A program made the position numbers and the translations under genes. The notes below the pieces were generated by a model that was not told the DNA's origin, did no database searches, and saw only the letters and a list, made by a program, of their open reading frames with translations. Shown one piece after another: positions 46,263 through 55,752 of a DNA stretch of 64,000 nucleotides. Within the stretch, counting starts at the first letter, position 1. Every line of letters begins with the position of its first letter. Source of the DNA: Halorhabdus salina (GTDB lineage Archaea; Halobacteriota; Halobacteria; Halobacteriales; Haloarculaceae); NCBI RefSeq assembly GCF_013839425.1, contig NZ_JACDNP010000001.1, positions 372,001 through 436,000 on the forward strand, written 5' to 3'.

Positions 46263-47231
46263 ATGGCACGTGAAACCACGTGTACGGTTTCTCGACGGGA
46301 ATTCCTCCTCGGAGCAGGTGCCGGGGGGGCCGTTGCACTCTCGGGCTGTGTGGAGAACGTCCGCTCAGATCCGGACAGCGGTGGCGGCCAGGTCATCGTC
46401 AAAGGGTCGAGTACGGTCTACCTGATCTCGGACCTGATGGCCCAGGAGTTCATGGCTCCAGACGACGTCAACATCAACGTGACCGTCGACTCCACAGGGA
46501 CCGGCGGCGGGTTCAAGAACTTCTTCTGTAAGGACGATTCGGACGTCAACGGTGCCTCGCGGCCGATTACCGACGAGGAACGGACGTCCTGTGGCGAAAG
46601 TAACGTCGAGCCAGTCGAGTTCCAGGTCGGCCGGGACGCCCTGACCGTCGCCGTCAACAACGAGGCCGAGTGGGTCGACTGCCTGACCTACGAGGAACTC
46701 TCCCGGATCTGGCGTGACGAGAGAGTCGAGCGATGGTCGGACGTCCGTGAGGAGTGGCCCGACGAACCGATCAAGCTGTTCGGGCCCGCACCAACCTCGG
46801 GGACGTACGACTGGTTCAACAACAACGTCATCGGCGAGGACTACGACCACACGTCCGAGCACGAACAGACCGAGAAGGACAACATCATCATCCAGGGCAT
46901 CGAGAACGATCCCTACGCGATGGGCTATTTCGGCTACGCCTATTACAGCGAGAACCGCGACCGTGTAAAGGCCGTCCCGGTCGACGATGGCTCGGGGAAA
47001 GGCTGTGTCGAACCGACCCTGGAGAACGCTCAGGCCGGTTCCTACCCGATGACACGGCCGCTTTTCATCTACGTCAACCGGCAGTCACTGGCTCGCGATC
47101 CGGTCTTTGAGTTCATCTCCTTTTATCTCGAAGAAGCGGCGACCGGCCTCGTGAGTGAAGTCGGCTACGTGCCAGTCGACGAGGCGACCAGGGACGACAA
47201 CCTCGCGAAACTCATGCTCGAACGACCATGA
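46263..47231 (+). CDS. pstS: Phosphate ABC transporter substrate-binding lipoprotein
   Basis: A 322-residue PstS. The N-terminus has the twin-arginine motif SRREFLLGAGAGGAVALSGC with the lipobox cysteine near residue 28, so it is Tat-exported and lipid-anchored. VKGSSTVYLISDLMAQEF near 44, RPITDEERTSCGE near 98, SGTYDWFNNNVIGED near 180 and the PSTS-type MTRPLFIYVNR near 267 match PstS. It captures phosphate for PstC/PstA/PstB. The downstream 19-codon frame starts on its stop codon. Confidence 0.93.
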   Translation: MARETTCTVSRREFLLGAGAGGAVALSGCVENVRSDPDSGGGQVIVKGSSTVYLISDLMAQEFMAPDDVNINVTVDSTGTGGGFKNFFCKDDSDVNGASRPITDEERTSCGESNVEPVEFQVGRDALTVAVNNEAEWVDCLTYEELSRIWRDERVERWSDVREEWPDEPIKLFGPAPTSGTYDWFNNNVIGEDYDHTSEHEQTEKDNIIIQGIENDPYAMGYFGYAYYSENRDRVKAVPVDDGSGKGCVEPTLENAQAGSYPMTRPLFIYVNRQSLARDPVFEFISFYLEEAATGLVSEVGYVPVDEATRDDNLAKLMLERP

Positions 47232-47287
47232 TGGCCGAGCGTGATGTGGACCTGATCGGCCGCCGAAAGGGAGGAATGACCCGATGA
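47228..47287 (+). CDS. Possible minicistron bridging pstS and pstC, 19 aa
   Basis: An open frame MMAERDVDLIGRRKGGMTR begins at the ATG overlapping the pstS stop (ATGA) and ends with a TGA that overlaps the pstC ATG (ATGA). It therefore fills the whole 52-base gap exactly. It contains the GGGAGG Shine-Dalgarno of pstC (47269-47274). It may couple translation from pstS to pstC rather than encode a functional peptide, or it may be chance. Confidence 0.35.
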   Translation: MMAERDVDLIGRRKGGMTR

Positions 47288-48225
47288 GCACGGACACGAC
47301 CGGAACCGACGCCGCGACGGCGATCACCGACTCGCCCGGCGGGGCCAAGCGCGAGCGACTCTACCGCTATCTCCTGTTCGCCAGCGCGTCGGTGTCGATC
47401 CTCGTCACCCTTGGCATCGTGTTCGTGCTCGTGACCGGTGCCCTGGAGTTTTTCGGACAGTACAACCCGCTCGATTTCTTCCTCGGGACCGAGTGGAACA
47501 TCGATCAGCACAAACTCGGCGTGTTGCCGGCACTCAGCGGGACGATCCTCGTGACGGTGCTGTCGGCGATGGTGGCCATCCCGATCGGACTCGCCGCGGC
47601 AACGTACCTCTCGGAGTACGCCAGTCCACGAGCCCGGTCGATTCTCAAGCCCGCCCTGGAAATCCTGGCCGGGATCCCGACGGTCGTCTACGGCTACTTC
47701 GCGCTGGTGTACGTCACGCCGTTCCTGGCGGCCTTCGGCCTGCCGGTCGGCACGTTCAACGTCCTCAGCGCCTCGATCATGGTCGGGATCATGATCATCC
47801 CGATGGTCTCGAGCCTGAGCGAGGACGCGATGAGCGCCGTCCCGGACTCGTTGCGGCAGGCGGGGTACGGTATGGGCGCGACGAAATACGAGGTCTCGAC
47901 GGGCGTCGTCATTCCCGCGGCGATCTCGGGCATCTTCTCGTCGTTCATCCTGGCCCTGTCGCGTGCCATCGGCGAAACCATGATCGTCGCGGTCGCGATG
48001 GGTCAGAGTCCACAACTGCTACAGTTCGCCGAACCGCTCGCGAACCTCTTCGAATCGAACCAGCCGATGACGTCCGCGATGATCACACTCGTCCAGGCCG
48101 AGAACGCCGCCGGCGTCATCTACCAGAGCATGTTCGCCATCGGCCTGACGCTGTTCGTCGTCACGTTCGCGATGAATCTCGTGAGCAACTGGATCGCCGC
48201 ACGCTACCGGGAGGAATACGAATGA
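47284..48225 (+). CDS. pstC: Phosphate ABC transporter permease PstC
   Basis: A 313-residue inner-membrane permease with six spans. The domain runs from PALSGTILVTVLSAMVAIPI near residue 82 to the C-terminal span. The coupling EAA-like loop is [20 protein letters not shown] near 179, then LALSRAIGETMIVAVAMGQS near 223. The N-terminal cytoplasmic 30 residues are acidic. The ATG overlaps the minicistron stop. It pairs with PstA. Confidence 0.92.
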   Translation: MSTDTTGTDAATAITDSPGGAKRERLYRYLLFASASVSILVTLGIVFVLVTGALEFFGQYNPLDFFLGTEWNIDQHKLGVLPALSGTILVTVLSAMVAIPIGLAAATYLSEYASPRARSILKPALEILAGIPTVVYGYFALVYVTPFLAAFGLPVGTFNVLSASIMVGIMIIPMVSSLSEDAMSAVPDSLRQAGYGMGATKYEVSTGVVIPAAISGIFSSFILALSRAIGETMIVAVAMGQSPQLLQFAEPLANLFESNQPMTSAMITLVQAENAAGVIYQSMFAIGLTLFVVTFAMNLVSNWIAARYREEYE

Positions 48226-48263
48226 TGGACTGTCGAAATACGAGCCGGGAGGTGAGCGCCTGA
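48222..48263 (+). CDS. Possible minicistron bridging pstC and pstA, 13 aa
   Basis: A frame MMDCRNTSREVSA starts at the ATG overlapping the pstC stop and ends in a TGA that shares one base with the pstA ATG (TGATG). It fills the 37-base gap and includes the GGGAGGTG Shine-Dalgarno of pstA. It shows no sequence likeness to the 19-aa frame upstream except for the MM start. Confidence 0.3.
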   Translation: MMDCRNTSREVSA

Positions 48264-50020
48264 TGCCAACCGGCGAGGCCGAGTGGCACGGGGCCGAGAG
48301 CGAGGTCAGCCAGACCCGCGGTCGGGTCTTCGAGGCGCTGTGTCTGAGTGCCACCTCGATCGCGCTGGTGTCGGTACTCGTCCTGTTGCTGTACGTCGCC
48401 AACGACGCGTTCAAACCGCTGTCGGCTGATCCGGGCTGGCACCTGGTCATCCTCGTGACGCTGGTCCTCCCGGCAGTGGGGCTGGCGCTCTACTACTACC
48501 GCATCGACGAGCCGGCGGGCGAAGTCGCCTACACTGTCACGGGTCTCCCCATCGTGGGCTTTTTGCTCGCGGGTGGACTCGGCGTCGTCTTCGCCGAACT
48601 GCTCGCGATCGACGAATACTTCGCCCTCGTTATCGGCGTCGCCGCGGTCGTCGCATTGCTTTTCGCCCATACCAGACTTCGACCGACGGCACCCCTCGAA
48701 CGTGTGGTACTCGCACCGCTCCTTTCGATCGTCGTCGTGTTCGGGACGCCGCCGGCCGCGATCGCCCAGTTTATAGGCCCCGACGACTGGCAACTCGTCG
48801 TCGATCCGGCGGTGACCGTTCCCGGTCTGGGCTGGCACCTTGACCTCGGTGGCTTTGCACTCACCGTCCCGGGACTGCCGTATCGGATCGTAAGCCTCCC
48901 GGAACTGGTGCTCAAATCCCCGGTACTTCCGCTGCCGTCGCTCCAGCTCCTGGCGGCCCTGACGCTCCCGATCGCCGGCCTGGCCGGCTGGTTCGTCGGT
49001 CGTCGCCACGAGAGCCGCCAGGACGGCTTGCTCGCGACGGGGCTGATTCTCGTCGGTGGCGCGGCCACGCTCGCCCTTGAACCCGCGACGGGGGTTGCGG
49101 CGACGACCTGGCTCGTCGTCTACACGACGACGGTCGTTCCCCTCGCGGTGTACGTCGAGGGCGTCTACCGGCGCGGACAGCTCGCCGGGTTGGCGTTCCC
49201 GGTCGTCCTCGTCGCCGGCGGGTTGGCCGGGGCGGTTCTCACGCGAGCACTCGGTCTGGCCGGCCCCGACGTCTGGCTCGACTGGGGGTACCTGACGAGC
49301 GCACCCAACAGTGATCCCGCCCTGGCCGGCATCTACCCGGCCTTAGTCGGCTCCATCATGCTGTTGATCGTCGTCGTGATGATGACGTTCCCGATCGGCG
49401 TCGGCGCGGCCATCTACTTAGAGGAGTACGCGCCCTCAAGCGGCCTGGTCGGGAAGTTCGTCACGCTGATCGAGATCAACATCTCGAACCTGGCGGGCGT
49501 CCCATCTGTCGTCTACGGGCTGCTGGGCCTGGCGGTGTTCATCCGGTGGGCCCAGATACCCAACGGCTCGATCATCGTCGGCGGCCTGACGGTCGGATTG
49601 CTCATCCTGCCGATCGTCATCATCGCCGCCCAGGAGGCCATCGAGGCCGTCCCCGACTCGCTTCGGCAGGCTTCATACGGCATGGGATCGACCCGCTGGC
49701 AAACGGTCCGCAACATCGTCCTGCCGGAGGCGATGCCTGGCATCCTGACGGGGACGATCCTGGCGCTGGGCCGGGCAATCGGCGAGACTGCCCCGCTCCT
49801 TCTCGTCGGGATCGCCGCTTCGGTACGCCTGGCCCCCAACAGCTTCTTCGATCTGGGGAGTGCGATGCCACGCCAGATATTCACCTGGGCGTTCGAGCCG
49901 CAAGCCGAGTTCCGCTACGGCGTGCTCGCCGCCGGCGTCGTGACGCTGCTGGTGGTCTTGCTCGTGATGAACGCGACCGCGATCGTGTTGCGAAACAAAT
50001 TCGAACGGACGAATACATGA
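48263..50020 (+). CDS. pstA: Phosphate ABC transporter permease PstA, long form
   Basis: A 585-residue permease, about twice the usual PstA length (about 290). The C-terminal half carries the PstA domain: [20 protein letters not shown] near 365, the EAA loop [20 protein letters not shown] near 455 and [20 protein letters not shown] near 498. The N-terminal half adds around eight hydrophobic segments with no recognised domain. Long PstA forms occur in haloarchaea. Its stop overlaps the pstB start (ATGA). Confidence 0.9.
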   Translation: MPTGEAEWHGAESEVSQTRGRVFEALCLSATSIALVSVLVLLLYVANDAFKPLSADPGWHLVILVTLVLPAVGLALYYYRIDEPAGEVAYTVTGLPIVGFLLAGGLGVVFAELLAIDEYFALVIGVAAVVALLFAHTRLRPTAPLERVVLAPLLSIVVVFGTPPAAIAQFIGPDDWQLVVDPAVTVPGLGWHLDLGGFALTVPGLPYRIVSLPELVLKSPVLPLPSLQLLAALTLPIAGLAGWFVGRRHESRQDGLLATGLILVGGAATLALEPATGVAATTWLVVYTTTVVPLAVYVEGVYRRGQLAGLAFPVVLVAGGLAGAVLTRALGLAGPDVWLDWGYLTSAPNSDPALAGIYPALVGSIMLLIVVVMMTFPIGVGAAIYLEEYAPSSGLVGKFVTLIEINISNLAGVPSVVYGLLGLAVFIRWAQIPNGSIIVGGLTVGLLILPIVIIAAQEAIEAVPDSLRQASYGMGSTRWQTVRNIVLPEAMPGILTGTILALGRAIGETAPLLLVGIAASVRLAPNSFFDLGSAMPRQIFTWAFEPQAEFRYGVLAAGVVTLLVVLLVMNATAIVLRNKFERTNT

Positions 50021-50928
50021 CACAGGACAACGTGACCGACGACCGAACCGACCGCTCGACGATCGTCAGCCCCGAGGACGCGGGCAACGAATCGGAGACG
50101 CCCGATCCGTCCGGCGAAAGCTCACTCAGTCGGTCGATCGCGGCCGAGGGCCGAGACGGCGAACGCGTCGGAACCGCCCAGACGGTCCTCGAAGCGCGGG
50201 ACCTCAACGTCTACTACGACGACGTCCAGGCGATCGACGACGTCTCGCTTGCAATCCCCGAGAACCGCGTCACGGCACTGATCGGTCCGTCGGGTTGTGG
50301 GAAGTCGACCTTCCTTCGGTCGATCAACCGCATGAACGACCTGATCGACGCTGCCCGGATCGAAGGCGAGTTGCTGTTCCGCGGAAAAAACGTCTACGAC
50401 GACGACGTCGATCCCGTCGCGCTCCGCCGGAAGGTCGGCATGGTGTTTCAGCATCCCAATCCCTTTCCCAAGTCGATCTACGACAACGTCGCCTACGGGC
50501 TGCGTATCCAGGACGACACCGAGAACCTCGACGAACGTGTCGAAACAGCACTGAAGCGCGCCGCACTGTGGGACGAGGTGAAAGACCAACTCGACGAATC
50601 CGCACTGGACCTCTCGGGCGGGCAACAACAGCGCCTGTGCATCGCCCGGGCGATCGCGGTCGATCCCGAAGTGATCCTGATGGACGAACCGGCATCAGCC
50701 CTTGACCCCATCGCCACCTCGAAGATCGAGGATCTCATCGAGGAACTCGCCGAGGAGTACACCGTCGTCATCGTTACCCACAACATGCAACAGGCAGCCC
50801 GGATCTCTGATCGGACGGCCGTCTTCCTCACCGGTGGGGAACTCGTCGAGTACGACGACACTGAGACCATCTTCGAGAATCCCGAGAGTCAACGCGTCGA
50901 AGATTACATCACTGGCAAGTTCGGATAA
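50017..50928 (+). CDS. pstB: Phosphate ABC transporter ATP-binding protein
   Basis: A 303-residue PstB from [17 protein letters not shown]. An acidic N-terminal extension of about 55 residues precedes the ATPase. Walker A is [20 protein letters not shown] near 90, [20 protein letters not shown] is the PstB-specific Q-loop near 150, the signature is [16 protein letters not shown] near 200, Walker B is [12 protein letters not shown] and the H-loop [10 protein letters not shown]. It powers phosphate import through PstC/PstA. Confidence 0.95.
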   Translation: MTQDNVTDDRTDRSTIVSPEDAGNESETPDPSGESSLSRSIAAEGRDGERVGTAQTVLEARDLNVYYDDVQAIDDVSLAIPENRVTALIGPSGCGKSTFLRSINRMNDLIDAARIEGELLFRGKNVYDDDVDPVALRRKVGMVFQHPNPFPKSIYDNVAYGLRIQDDTENLDERVETALKRAALWDEVKDQLDESALDLSGGQQQRLCIARAIAVDPEVILMDEPASALDPIATSKIEDLIEELAEEYTVVIVTHNMQQAARISDRTAVFLTGGELVEYDDTETIFENPESQRVEDYITGKFG

Positions 50929-50987
50929 CGCTCGATAGCATTGGCCAAAGGACAACACACTTACCGAATACCCACCCACCACCTACC

Positions 50988-51668
50988 ATGCCACGCGAAG
51001 GATATCAAGAACAACTCGAGGATTTGCGCGAGGACGTCCTCTACATGAGTGAGGTCGTCCACGACCGCCTCCAGCTCGGACTGGATGCACTTGAAACGAA
51101 AGACGAGGATCTCGCCCGCGAGGTCATCGACGGCGATGAGGAAATCAACCAGCTCTATCTCGATCTCGAGCGGGAGTGTGTCAACCTGCTCGCGCTCCAG
51201 CAACCGGTCGCCGGCGATCTGCGCTTTATCGCTGCCTCCTTCAAGATCATCACCGACCTCGAACGGGTCGCCGATCTCGCCGTCAACCTCGGCGAATACG
51301 CCCTCGAAGCCGAACAGGACATGTACCCCGACGTCGACGTCCAGACGATCGGCGAAGAAGTCGTCGAGATGAACGAACAAGCAATGGACGCCTACGCCGA
51401 GGAAGACACCGACCTCTGCTACGCGATCGGCGACCGCGACGACGAGGTCGACATGATGTGTCAGGACGCCTCCGATACGGTGATGCGGAACCTCATCGAA
51501 CGGGAGATCGACGCCGACACCAGCGAGGCGGAAGTCGAATCCCTCATGCGTGACGTCTCCCGCCTTCTCCTGACGGTCAGGGACCTCGAACGCGTCGGCG
51601 ACCACGCCGTCAACATCGCCGCCCGCACGCTGTATATGGTTGACAACGACGACGCCCTTATCTACTAA
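50988..51668 (+). CDS. phoU: Phosphate uptake regulator PhoU
   Basis: A 226-residue protein of two three-helix PhoU bundles. The N-terminal bundle starts EQLEDLREDVLYMSEVVHDR and has the ExxxDxxxN-type metal-binding motif VIDGDEEINQLYLDLER near 46, with RFIAASFKIITDLERVADLA near 78. The second bundle repeats it (AIGDRDDEVDMMCQDASDTV near 147, then TVRDLERVGDHAVNIAART near 198). It ends the pstSCAB-phoU operon and modulates phosphate import. The gap from pstB (59 bases) may hold a further promoter. Confidence 0.94.
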   Translation: MPREGYQEQLEDLREDVLYMSEVVHDRLQLGLDALETKDEDLAREVIDGDEEINQLYLDLERECVNLLALQQPVAGDLRFIAASFKIITDLERVADLAVNLGEYALEAEQDMYPDVDVQTIGEEVVEMNEQAMDAYAEEDTDLCYAIGDRDDEVDMMCQDASDTVMRNLIEREIDADTSEAEVESLMRDVSRLLLTVRDLERVGDHAVNIAARTLYMVDNDDALIY

Positions 51669-51674
51669 ACCACC

Positions 51675-51789
51675 TTTTTACTTCGGCGGGTTCGCGAGCG
51701 AACCCGCCTCGCAAAAAGCTGGACCAAAAACATCCGCGAGTCGCGCTCTTCGAGCGCGCTCGCGGCGAAACGCGGCGCGGTACGCCGCG
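51675..51789. terminator. Structured intergenic element, copy 1 (between phoU and a convergent methyltransferase)
   Basis: In order: T5 (51675-51679); a hairpin with perfect 11-bp arms (51685-51695 and 51698-51708, 2-base loop); the core AAAAAGCTGGACCAAAAA (51713-51730); and a long GC hairpin (51734-51765; outer arms CCGCGAG and CTCGCGG, inner arms CGCGCTC and GAGCGCG). A third dyad follows, CGCGGCG (51771-51777) and CGCCGCG (51783-51789). It starts seven bases after the phoU stop and ends 12 bases before the stop of the convergent gene. The T5-plus-hairpin start suggests transcription termination, possibly in both directions. See copy 2 at 62643. Confidence 0.7.
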
Positions 51790-51801
51790 TATGCTCTCTT
51801 G

Positions 51802-52536
51802 TTACGGTTCTTTCTGCAGCATCGCGGTGTACCGCCCGGCGTCACCCTCCCAGGTTTCGGTCCGCGTCCAGATCGTCTCTTCGAGGACTGTATCCATCTC
51901 GGTCGGCGAAACGAGCAAATAGTCGAACCACGGCGTCGCGTGGGTCTTGTAACGCGTGCGCATCCTGATCGCGCCGGGGAAGCGACCGCGGTCGCGGTTT
52001 TTGGCATGATACTTCAGGTGGTCGGGGTCGTCAGTCTCGTGCACGTCCCGACTCTGGGCCAGAATCTGTCCGTCGTCGGTCGTGACTGTCGCGAGGGCGT
52101 CGAGAACGTCGGGTGCGGTCTCGGCGGTCCCAACCAGGCCGAAGTTGATGCCGAGCATGAGCACCGTCTCGAACGCGTCGGCGGCGAACGTCTCAGCGAC
52201 CGCGGCGACGTCGCACTGTTCGACGTTCTCGACACCGCGATCGCGACTGACGGCGACGGCACCCGGCGAGACGTCGATCCCGGTCACGTCGTGGCCCTGT
52301 TCCTGAGCGTACAGTGCGTGTCGGCCGGCACCACAGCCAACGTCCAGGACCGCACCGCGCAGGTACTCGACGGCAGTCTGCTCGTCTTCGCCCCAGTCCT
52401 CGTATTCGTCAAAGTAGATCGCAGGTCCTCCAGACGGCGCGACGTGCCCGTCGTCGCGCTCGACGATCTCGAAGCCGTCGCCGGACTCGTGGTAGTCACG
52501 AATCGCCTGGCCATAGGCGTCGTCTGCTGGCTCCAT
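51802..52536 (-). CDS. Class I SAM-dependent methyltransferase
   Basis: A 244-residue methyltransferase. SAM-binding motif I is VLDVGCGAGRHALYAQEQGH near residue 63, motif II acidic DVTGIDVS follows, and later strands include FETVLMLGINFGLVG near 125. The ATG at 52536 (MEPADDAYGQAIRDYHESGD) was chosen because the longer frame upstream has arginine/serine non-coding character. Substrate not assignable. Confidence 0.86.
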   Translation of the reverse strand: MEPADDAYGQAIRDYHESGDGFEIVERDDGHVAPSGGPAIYFDEYEDWGEDEQTAVEYLRGAVLDVGCGAGRHALYAQEQGHDVTGIDVSPGAVAVSRDRGVENVEQCDVAAVAETFAADAFETVLMLGINFGLVGTAETAPDVLDALATVTTDDGQILAQSRDVHETDDPDHLKYHAKNRDRGRFPGAIRMRTRYKTHATPWFDYLLVSPTEMDTVLEETIWTRTETWEGDAGRYTAMLQKEP

Positions 52537-52645
52537 ACGCCAGCGCAGGGTGGCAACGTCAAAAGGACGGCGGGAGGGCCGCGGATCGGATAGCCGACCG
52601 TCGACAACACTTTCAACAGTCTCAATCGCCAATCCGGAGTGAACC

Positions 52646-54019
52646 GTGTCGGGGGAGCGACTCGGCCTGGCCGAGAGCGTCGCGATGGCACTGGGCGGCA
52701 TGATCGGCGGCGGGATCTACGCCGTGCTGGGCGTCGTCGCGGGGATCACCGGCCCCGCGATCTGGCTGGCCTTCCTCGTCGCCGGAGTCGTCGCGCTGTC
52801 GGCGGGCTACGCGTACAACGCACTCAACCGGATCGCCGACGGAACGGGTGGCTCGGTCACGTTCGTGCAGTCGTTCGTCGGGTCGAGTACGCTCGCGGGG
52901 ATGATCGGGTGGACGCTGCTGGTCGGCTACGTCGGCTCCATGGCGATGTACGCCTTCGCCTTCGGGGAGTTCGCCGCGGCCTTCGGCGTCGTCCCCGAGT
53001 CCATGGCCGGGATCAGCGCGCGGCCGGCTATCTCCGTGCTCGCCGTGGCGGGGTTCGTCGGTCTGAACGTCCTGGGTGCGAAGACGACGGGGACAGCGGA
53101 GAACGTCCTGGTCGCGGCGAAGGTGGCGATACTGCTCGCGTTTGGCGCACTCGGCGTGGGCTACGTCTTCGGCGCCGCCCCCGGGACGACCCTGTCGACG
53201 GGGCTGGCCTCGATCGACGGGTTCGGCCCGATCATGGCCGCGGCGATCTCCTTCGTCGCCTTCCAGGGGTGGCAACTGCTGTTCTACGACCAGGATACCA
53301 TCGCCGATCCCGTCGGGACCGTCCGAAGGGCCGTCTACATCTCGATCCCGGTCGCCGTGGCGATCTACGTCCTCGTGGGCGTCGTGACCGTCGCCCTCGT
53401 CCCGGAGGCGATCAATAGTCACCCACACGTGGCGCTGAAGGACGCCGCCGAGCGGGCGATAAGTCCCTACGGACTCGCCGGCCTGGGCGGGACCGTCCTC
53501 GCGCTATCGGCGCTGTTCTCGACGGGGAGCGCGATCAACGCGACGCTGTTCTCGACGGCCCACTTCGCGAAGGGGATGCTCCGGGAGGACCTGTTGCCGG
53601 ACGCGATCGGTCGCGCTGACGCGGACGGCGTCCCGACGCGAACGGTACTCGTCCTCGGCGCGATCACGGCGACGTTCGCCGTGGTCGGGAGCCTCGACGC
53701 CATCACCGCCTTCGCGTCGCTATCCTTTATCGTGGTCTTCGGAGCGATGTGTTATCTCGCACTGGGCGAACGCGACCGCGAAGGAGTCCATCCGATCCCG
53801 CCGCTGGTGGGTCTGATCGGCACGGTCGCGTTCTTCCCGCTGATGCTGTGGCACCTGGCCCGTAGCGAACCCGGGACGTTCGGGACCGTAGTCGCCGTCG
53901 CACTCGGCGTCCTGGTCGTCGAGGTGGGGTACTTCGAGCGAGACTGGATCGTGCGTGAGATCGACGCGGCCGAGGAGGCTGCGCTGGGCGAGGACGAGTC
54001 GTTGCCGTCGGACTCGTAG
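52646..54019 (+). CDS. APC-family amino acid permease
   Basis: A 457-residue transporter of the amino acid-polyamine-organocation superfamily with about 12 spans. The N-terminal consensus GLAESVAMALGGMIGGGIYA is at residue 7, then GPAIWLAFLVAGVVALSAGY, and the unwound-helix region lies in span 6 (FGPIMAAAISFVAFQGWQLL). It begins at a GTG (52646) behind GGAGTGA. A short acidic C-terminal tail (AAEEAALGEDESLP) follows. Substrate unknown. It is divergent from the methyltransferase. Confidence 0.88.
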   Translation: MSGERLGLAESVAMALGGMIGGGIYAVLGVVAGITGPAIWLAFLVAGVVALSAGYAYNALNRIADGTGGSVTFVQSFVGSSTLAGMIGWTLLVGYVGSMAMYAFAFGEFAAAFGVVPESMAGISARPAISVLAVAGFVGLNVLGAKTTGTAENVLVAAKVAILLAFGALGVGYVFGAAPGTTLSTGLASIDGFGPIMAAAISFVAFQGWQLLFYDQDTIADPVGTVRRAVYISIPVAVAIYVLVGVVTVALVPEAINSHPHVALKDAAERAISPYGLAGLGGTVLALSALFSTGSAINATLFSTAHFAKGMLREDLLPDAIGRADADGVPTRTVLVLGAITATFAVVGSLDAITAFASLSFIVVFGAMCYLALGERDREGVHPIPPLVGLIGTVAFFPLMLWHLARSEPGTFGTVVAVALGVLVVEVGYFERDWIVREIDAAEEAALGEDESLPSDS

Positions 54020-54031
54020 TGGCTGGCTGTC

Positions 54032-54715
54032 TCAGACGTCTTCGACGCCCGCCATCCCGCCGTCCGTGATCTGGAAGCGTGCGGTATCGCCAGTCGCCTT
54101 CGCGTGGTGTTTCTCCAGTGTCGCACGGCGCTTGCCGCCGCGAAAGCGGTCCAGACTGAGGATTACGGACGACCAGTGGTTGAGCGTGTGGCCACCCAGC
54201 GCGCGAATCTGGTCACTCTCGGGATCGGAAAACACCTGGTTGGTAAACGCGACAGCGAGATCGTGTTTTCGGGCCAGGCTGAGCAAGTGCGTGATCTGGC
54301 GGGCAACGGCACGCAACGCTTCGCCTTCGGCCTGTTCGGTCCGCTCTAAACGATAAAAGCCCGTCGCGCTATCGAGGACGATCAGATCCACTTGCTCGCC
54401 GAACTCCTCGGCGTCACGGACCGCTTCCTGCTGTTCTTCGAATGTGTGGGCGTCGGTGAGGATGATCCGCGAGGCGAGATCCTCGATGTCGCCGCGAGCG
54501 TCGGCCAATTGCTGCATGCGATCGATCGAGACGCCCTCGGTGTCGAGATACAGCGCCGACTCCCCTGCCGCCGCCGTCTCGACGGCTGCCCCCAGCGCAA
54601 GGTTCGTCTTCCCGGCTGCCGGCTGGCCGTAAATCTGCGTGACGGCACCGCGTTCGAGGCCGCCGCCAAGCAGGTCGTCGACAGCGTCACAGCCGGTCGA
54701 AATCGGGTCGCTCAC
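54032..54715 (-). CDS. radB: DNA repair and recombination protein RadB
   Basis: A 227-residue archaeal RecA-family paralog that aids RadA recombination. SVSDPISTGCDAVDDLLGGG is the N-terminus, Walker A is YGQPAAGKTNLALGAAVETA near 30, Walker B is VDLIVLDSATGFYRLERTE near 109, and NHWSSVILSLDRFRGGKR near 183 is typical. It lacks the N-terminal DNA-binding domain of RadA, as RadB always does. The GTG at 54715 places the start at VSDPIST; the 17-codon extension upstream is not supported. Confidence 0.93.
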   Translation of the reverse strand: MSDPISTGCDAVDDLLGGGLERGAVTQIYGQPAAGKTNLALGAAVETAAAGESALYLDTEGVSIDRMQQLADARGDIEDLASRIILTDAHTFEEQQEAVRDAEEFGEQVDLIVLDSATGFYRLERTEQAEGEALRAVARQITHLLSLARKHDLAVAFTNQVFSDPESDQIRALGGHTLNHWSSVILSLDRFRGGKRRATLEKHHAKATGDTARFQITDGGMAGVEDV

Positions 54716-54795
54716 TGATCGGACGTACTGGCGGTCGGTGCAAAAACCCCGCGGATCGACGGTCACTAGCCAGGGACTGGGACTGACACAACCAG

Positions 54796-55707
54796 TTACT
54801 GTTCGTCGACATCACGAGTGCCGTTTGTACCGGAAACGTACCGTTCGAAACGCTCCCGAATGTGTTCGGAATCATCGAGATCCGTCCGGGCACAGTGGAT
54901 CGGCGGCCGCCACCAGCCACGTCGCCGGACAACGAGTATCGTCTCGGTTTCTTCGACAGCCACAATTCGATCCCAGCAGTCCAGTCGCCGGATCACGGAT
55001 CTGGTCCGCTCAAGTCCCGACGGCCTGATCCGGTAGGTCCAGGGTTGTCCCAGGACCGCCACGGCCGGACCGAGGACGTACGCAATGCCACCGGAGACTG
55101 TGACAATGGTTCCGCCGGGAATCAAGTGGACAAAGACGGTACCGGATCCGAAGACGATCATCGCCAGTCCGATCGCCACGGTACTGATCCGCCACCGTCG
55201 GGGCCACCCAGCCTCCCACTCGCAGTCGACCGGTTCGTCAGCGACAATCGCGTTGACGTACCGCGTCCGGGACATCTCCGCCAGCAGGAGGCCGAGCAAG
55301 CCCCCGAACAGCACGGCAATGTAGGCGGCCAGCACTGCCGTCTCGAAGGGGAATGCGCCCAACTCGCCACCGACGAGATATCCGCCCGCTGTGACACAAG
55401 CCACCGCGGCGAACGCCCACCGGCGAGAGGTCCGCCCCAGTCGCTCGGGCAGTCCCGTTACCCGACGAACGACAATTGCAGTCCCGATCGTAGTCGCGGT
55501 GACAATAGCGAGAAACGCGACGTACATTGCCGCCGCGCTCTCGATCCCAGACTGGACGACGAAGGCGAGAGCCGCCGGGGTTATCAGCGCAGCTACGTAG
55601 AGTCCCCCGACGAGGGCGTACGTCACGTCGACGCGCCCCACGAGTTCACCACCGGACGCAGCCCCCGGGCCTGACCGCGGGGATTCAGAGCGACCGAACA
55701 GTCCCAT
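54796..55707 (-). CDS. Haloarchaeal membrane protein with PH-like tail, 303 aa
   Basis: MGLFGRSESPRSGPGAASGG leads into about seven hydrophobic segments (LVGGLYVAALITPAALAFVV near 35, then VAFLAIVTATTIGTAIVVRR, and later VSGGIAYVLGPAVAVL). A cytoplasmic C-terminal domain with alternating hydrophobic strands follows (YRIRPSGLERTRSVIRRLDC), resembling a bPH domain. I cannot assign a function. The start at 55707 is preferred over one three codons upstream. Confidence 0.72.
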   Translation of the reverse strand: MGLFGRSESPRSGPGAASGGELVGRVDVTYALVGGLYVAALITPAALAFVVQSGIESAAAMYVAFLAIVTATTIGTAIVVRRVTGLPERLGRTSRRWAFAAVACVTAGGYLVGGELGAFPFETAVLAAYIAVLFGGLLGLLLAEMSRTRYVNAIVADEPVDCEWEAGWPRRWRISTVAIGLAMIVFGSGTVFVHLIPGGTIVTVSGGIAYVLGPAVAVLGQPWTYRIRPSGLERTRSVIRRLDCWDRIVAVEETETILVVRRRGWWRPPIHCARTDLDDSEHIRERFERYVSGTNGTRDVDEQ

Positions 55708-55752
55708 GACAGACACTTCTCGGGAGCAGTTTTATCAATTTCGTCAATTGAT

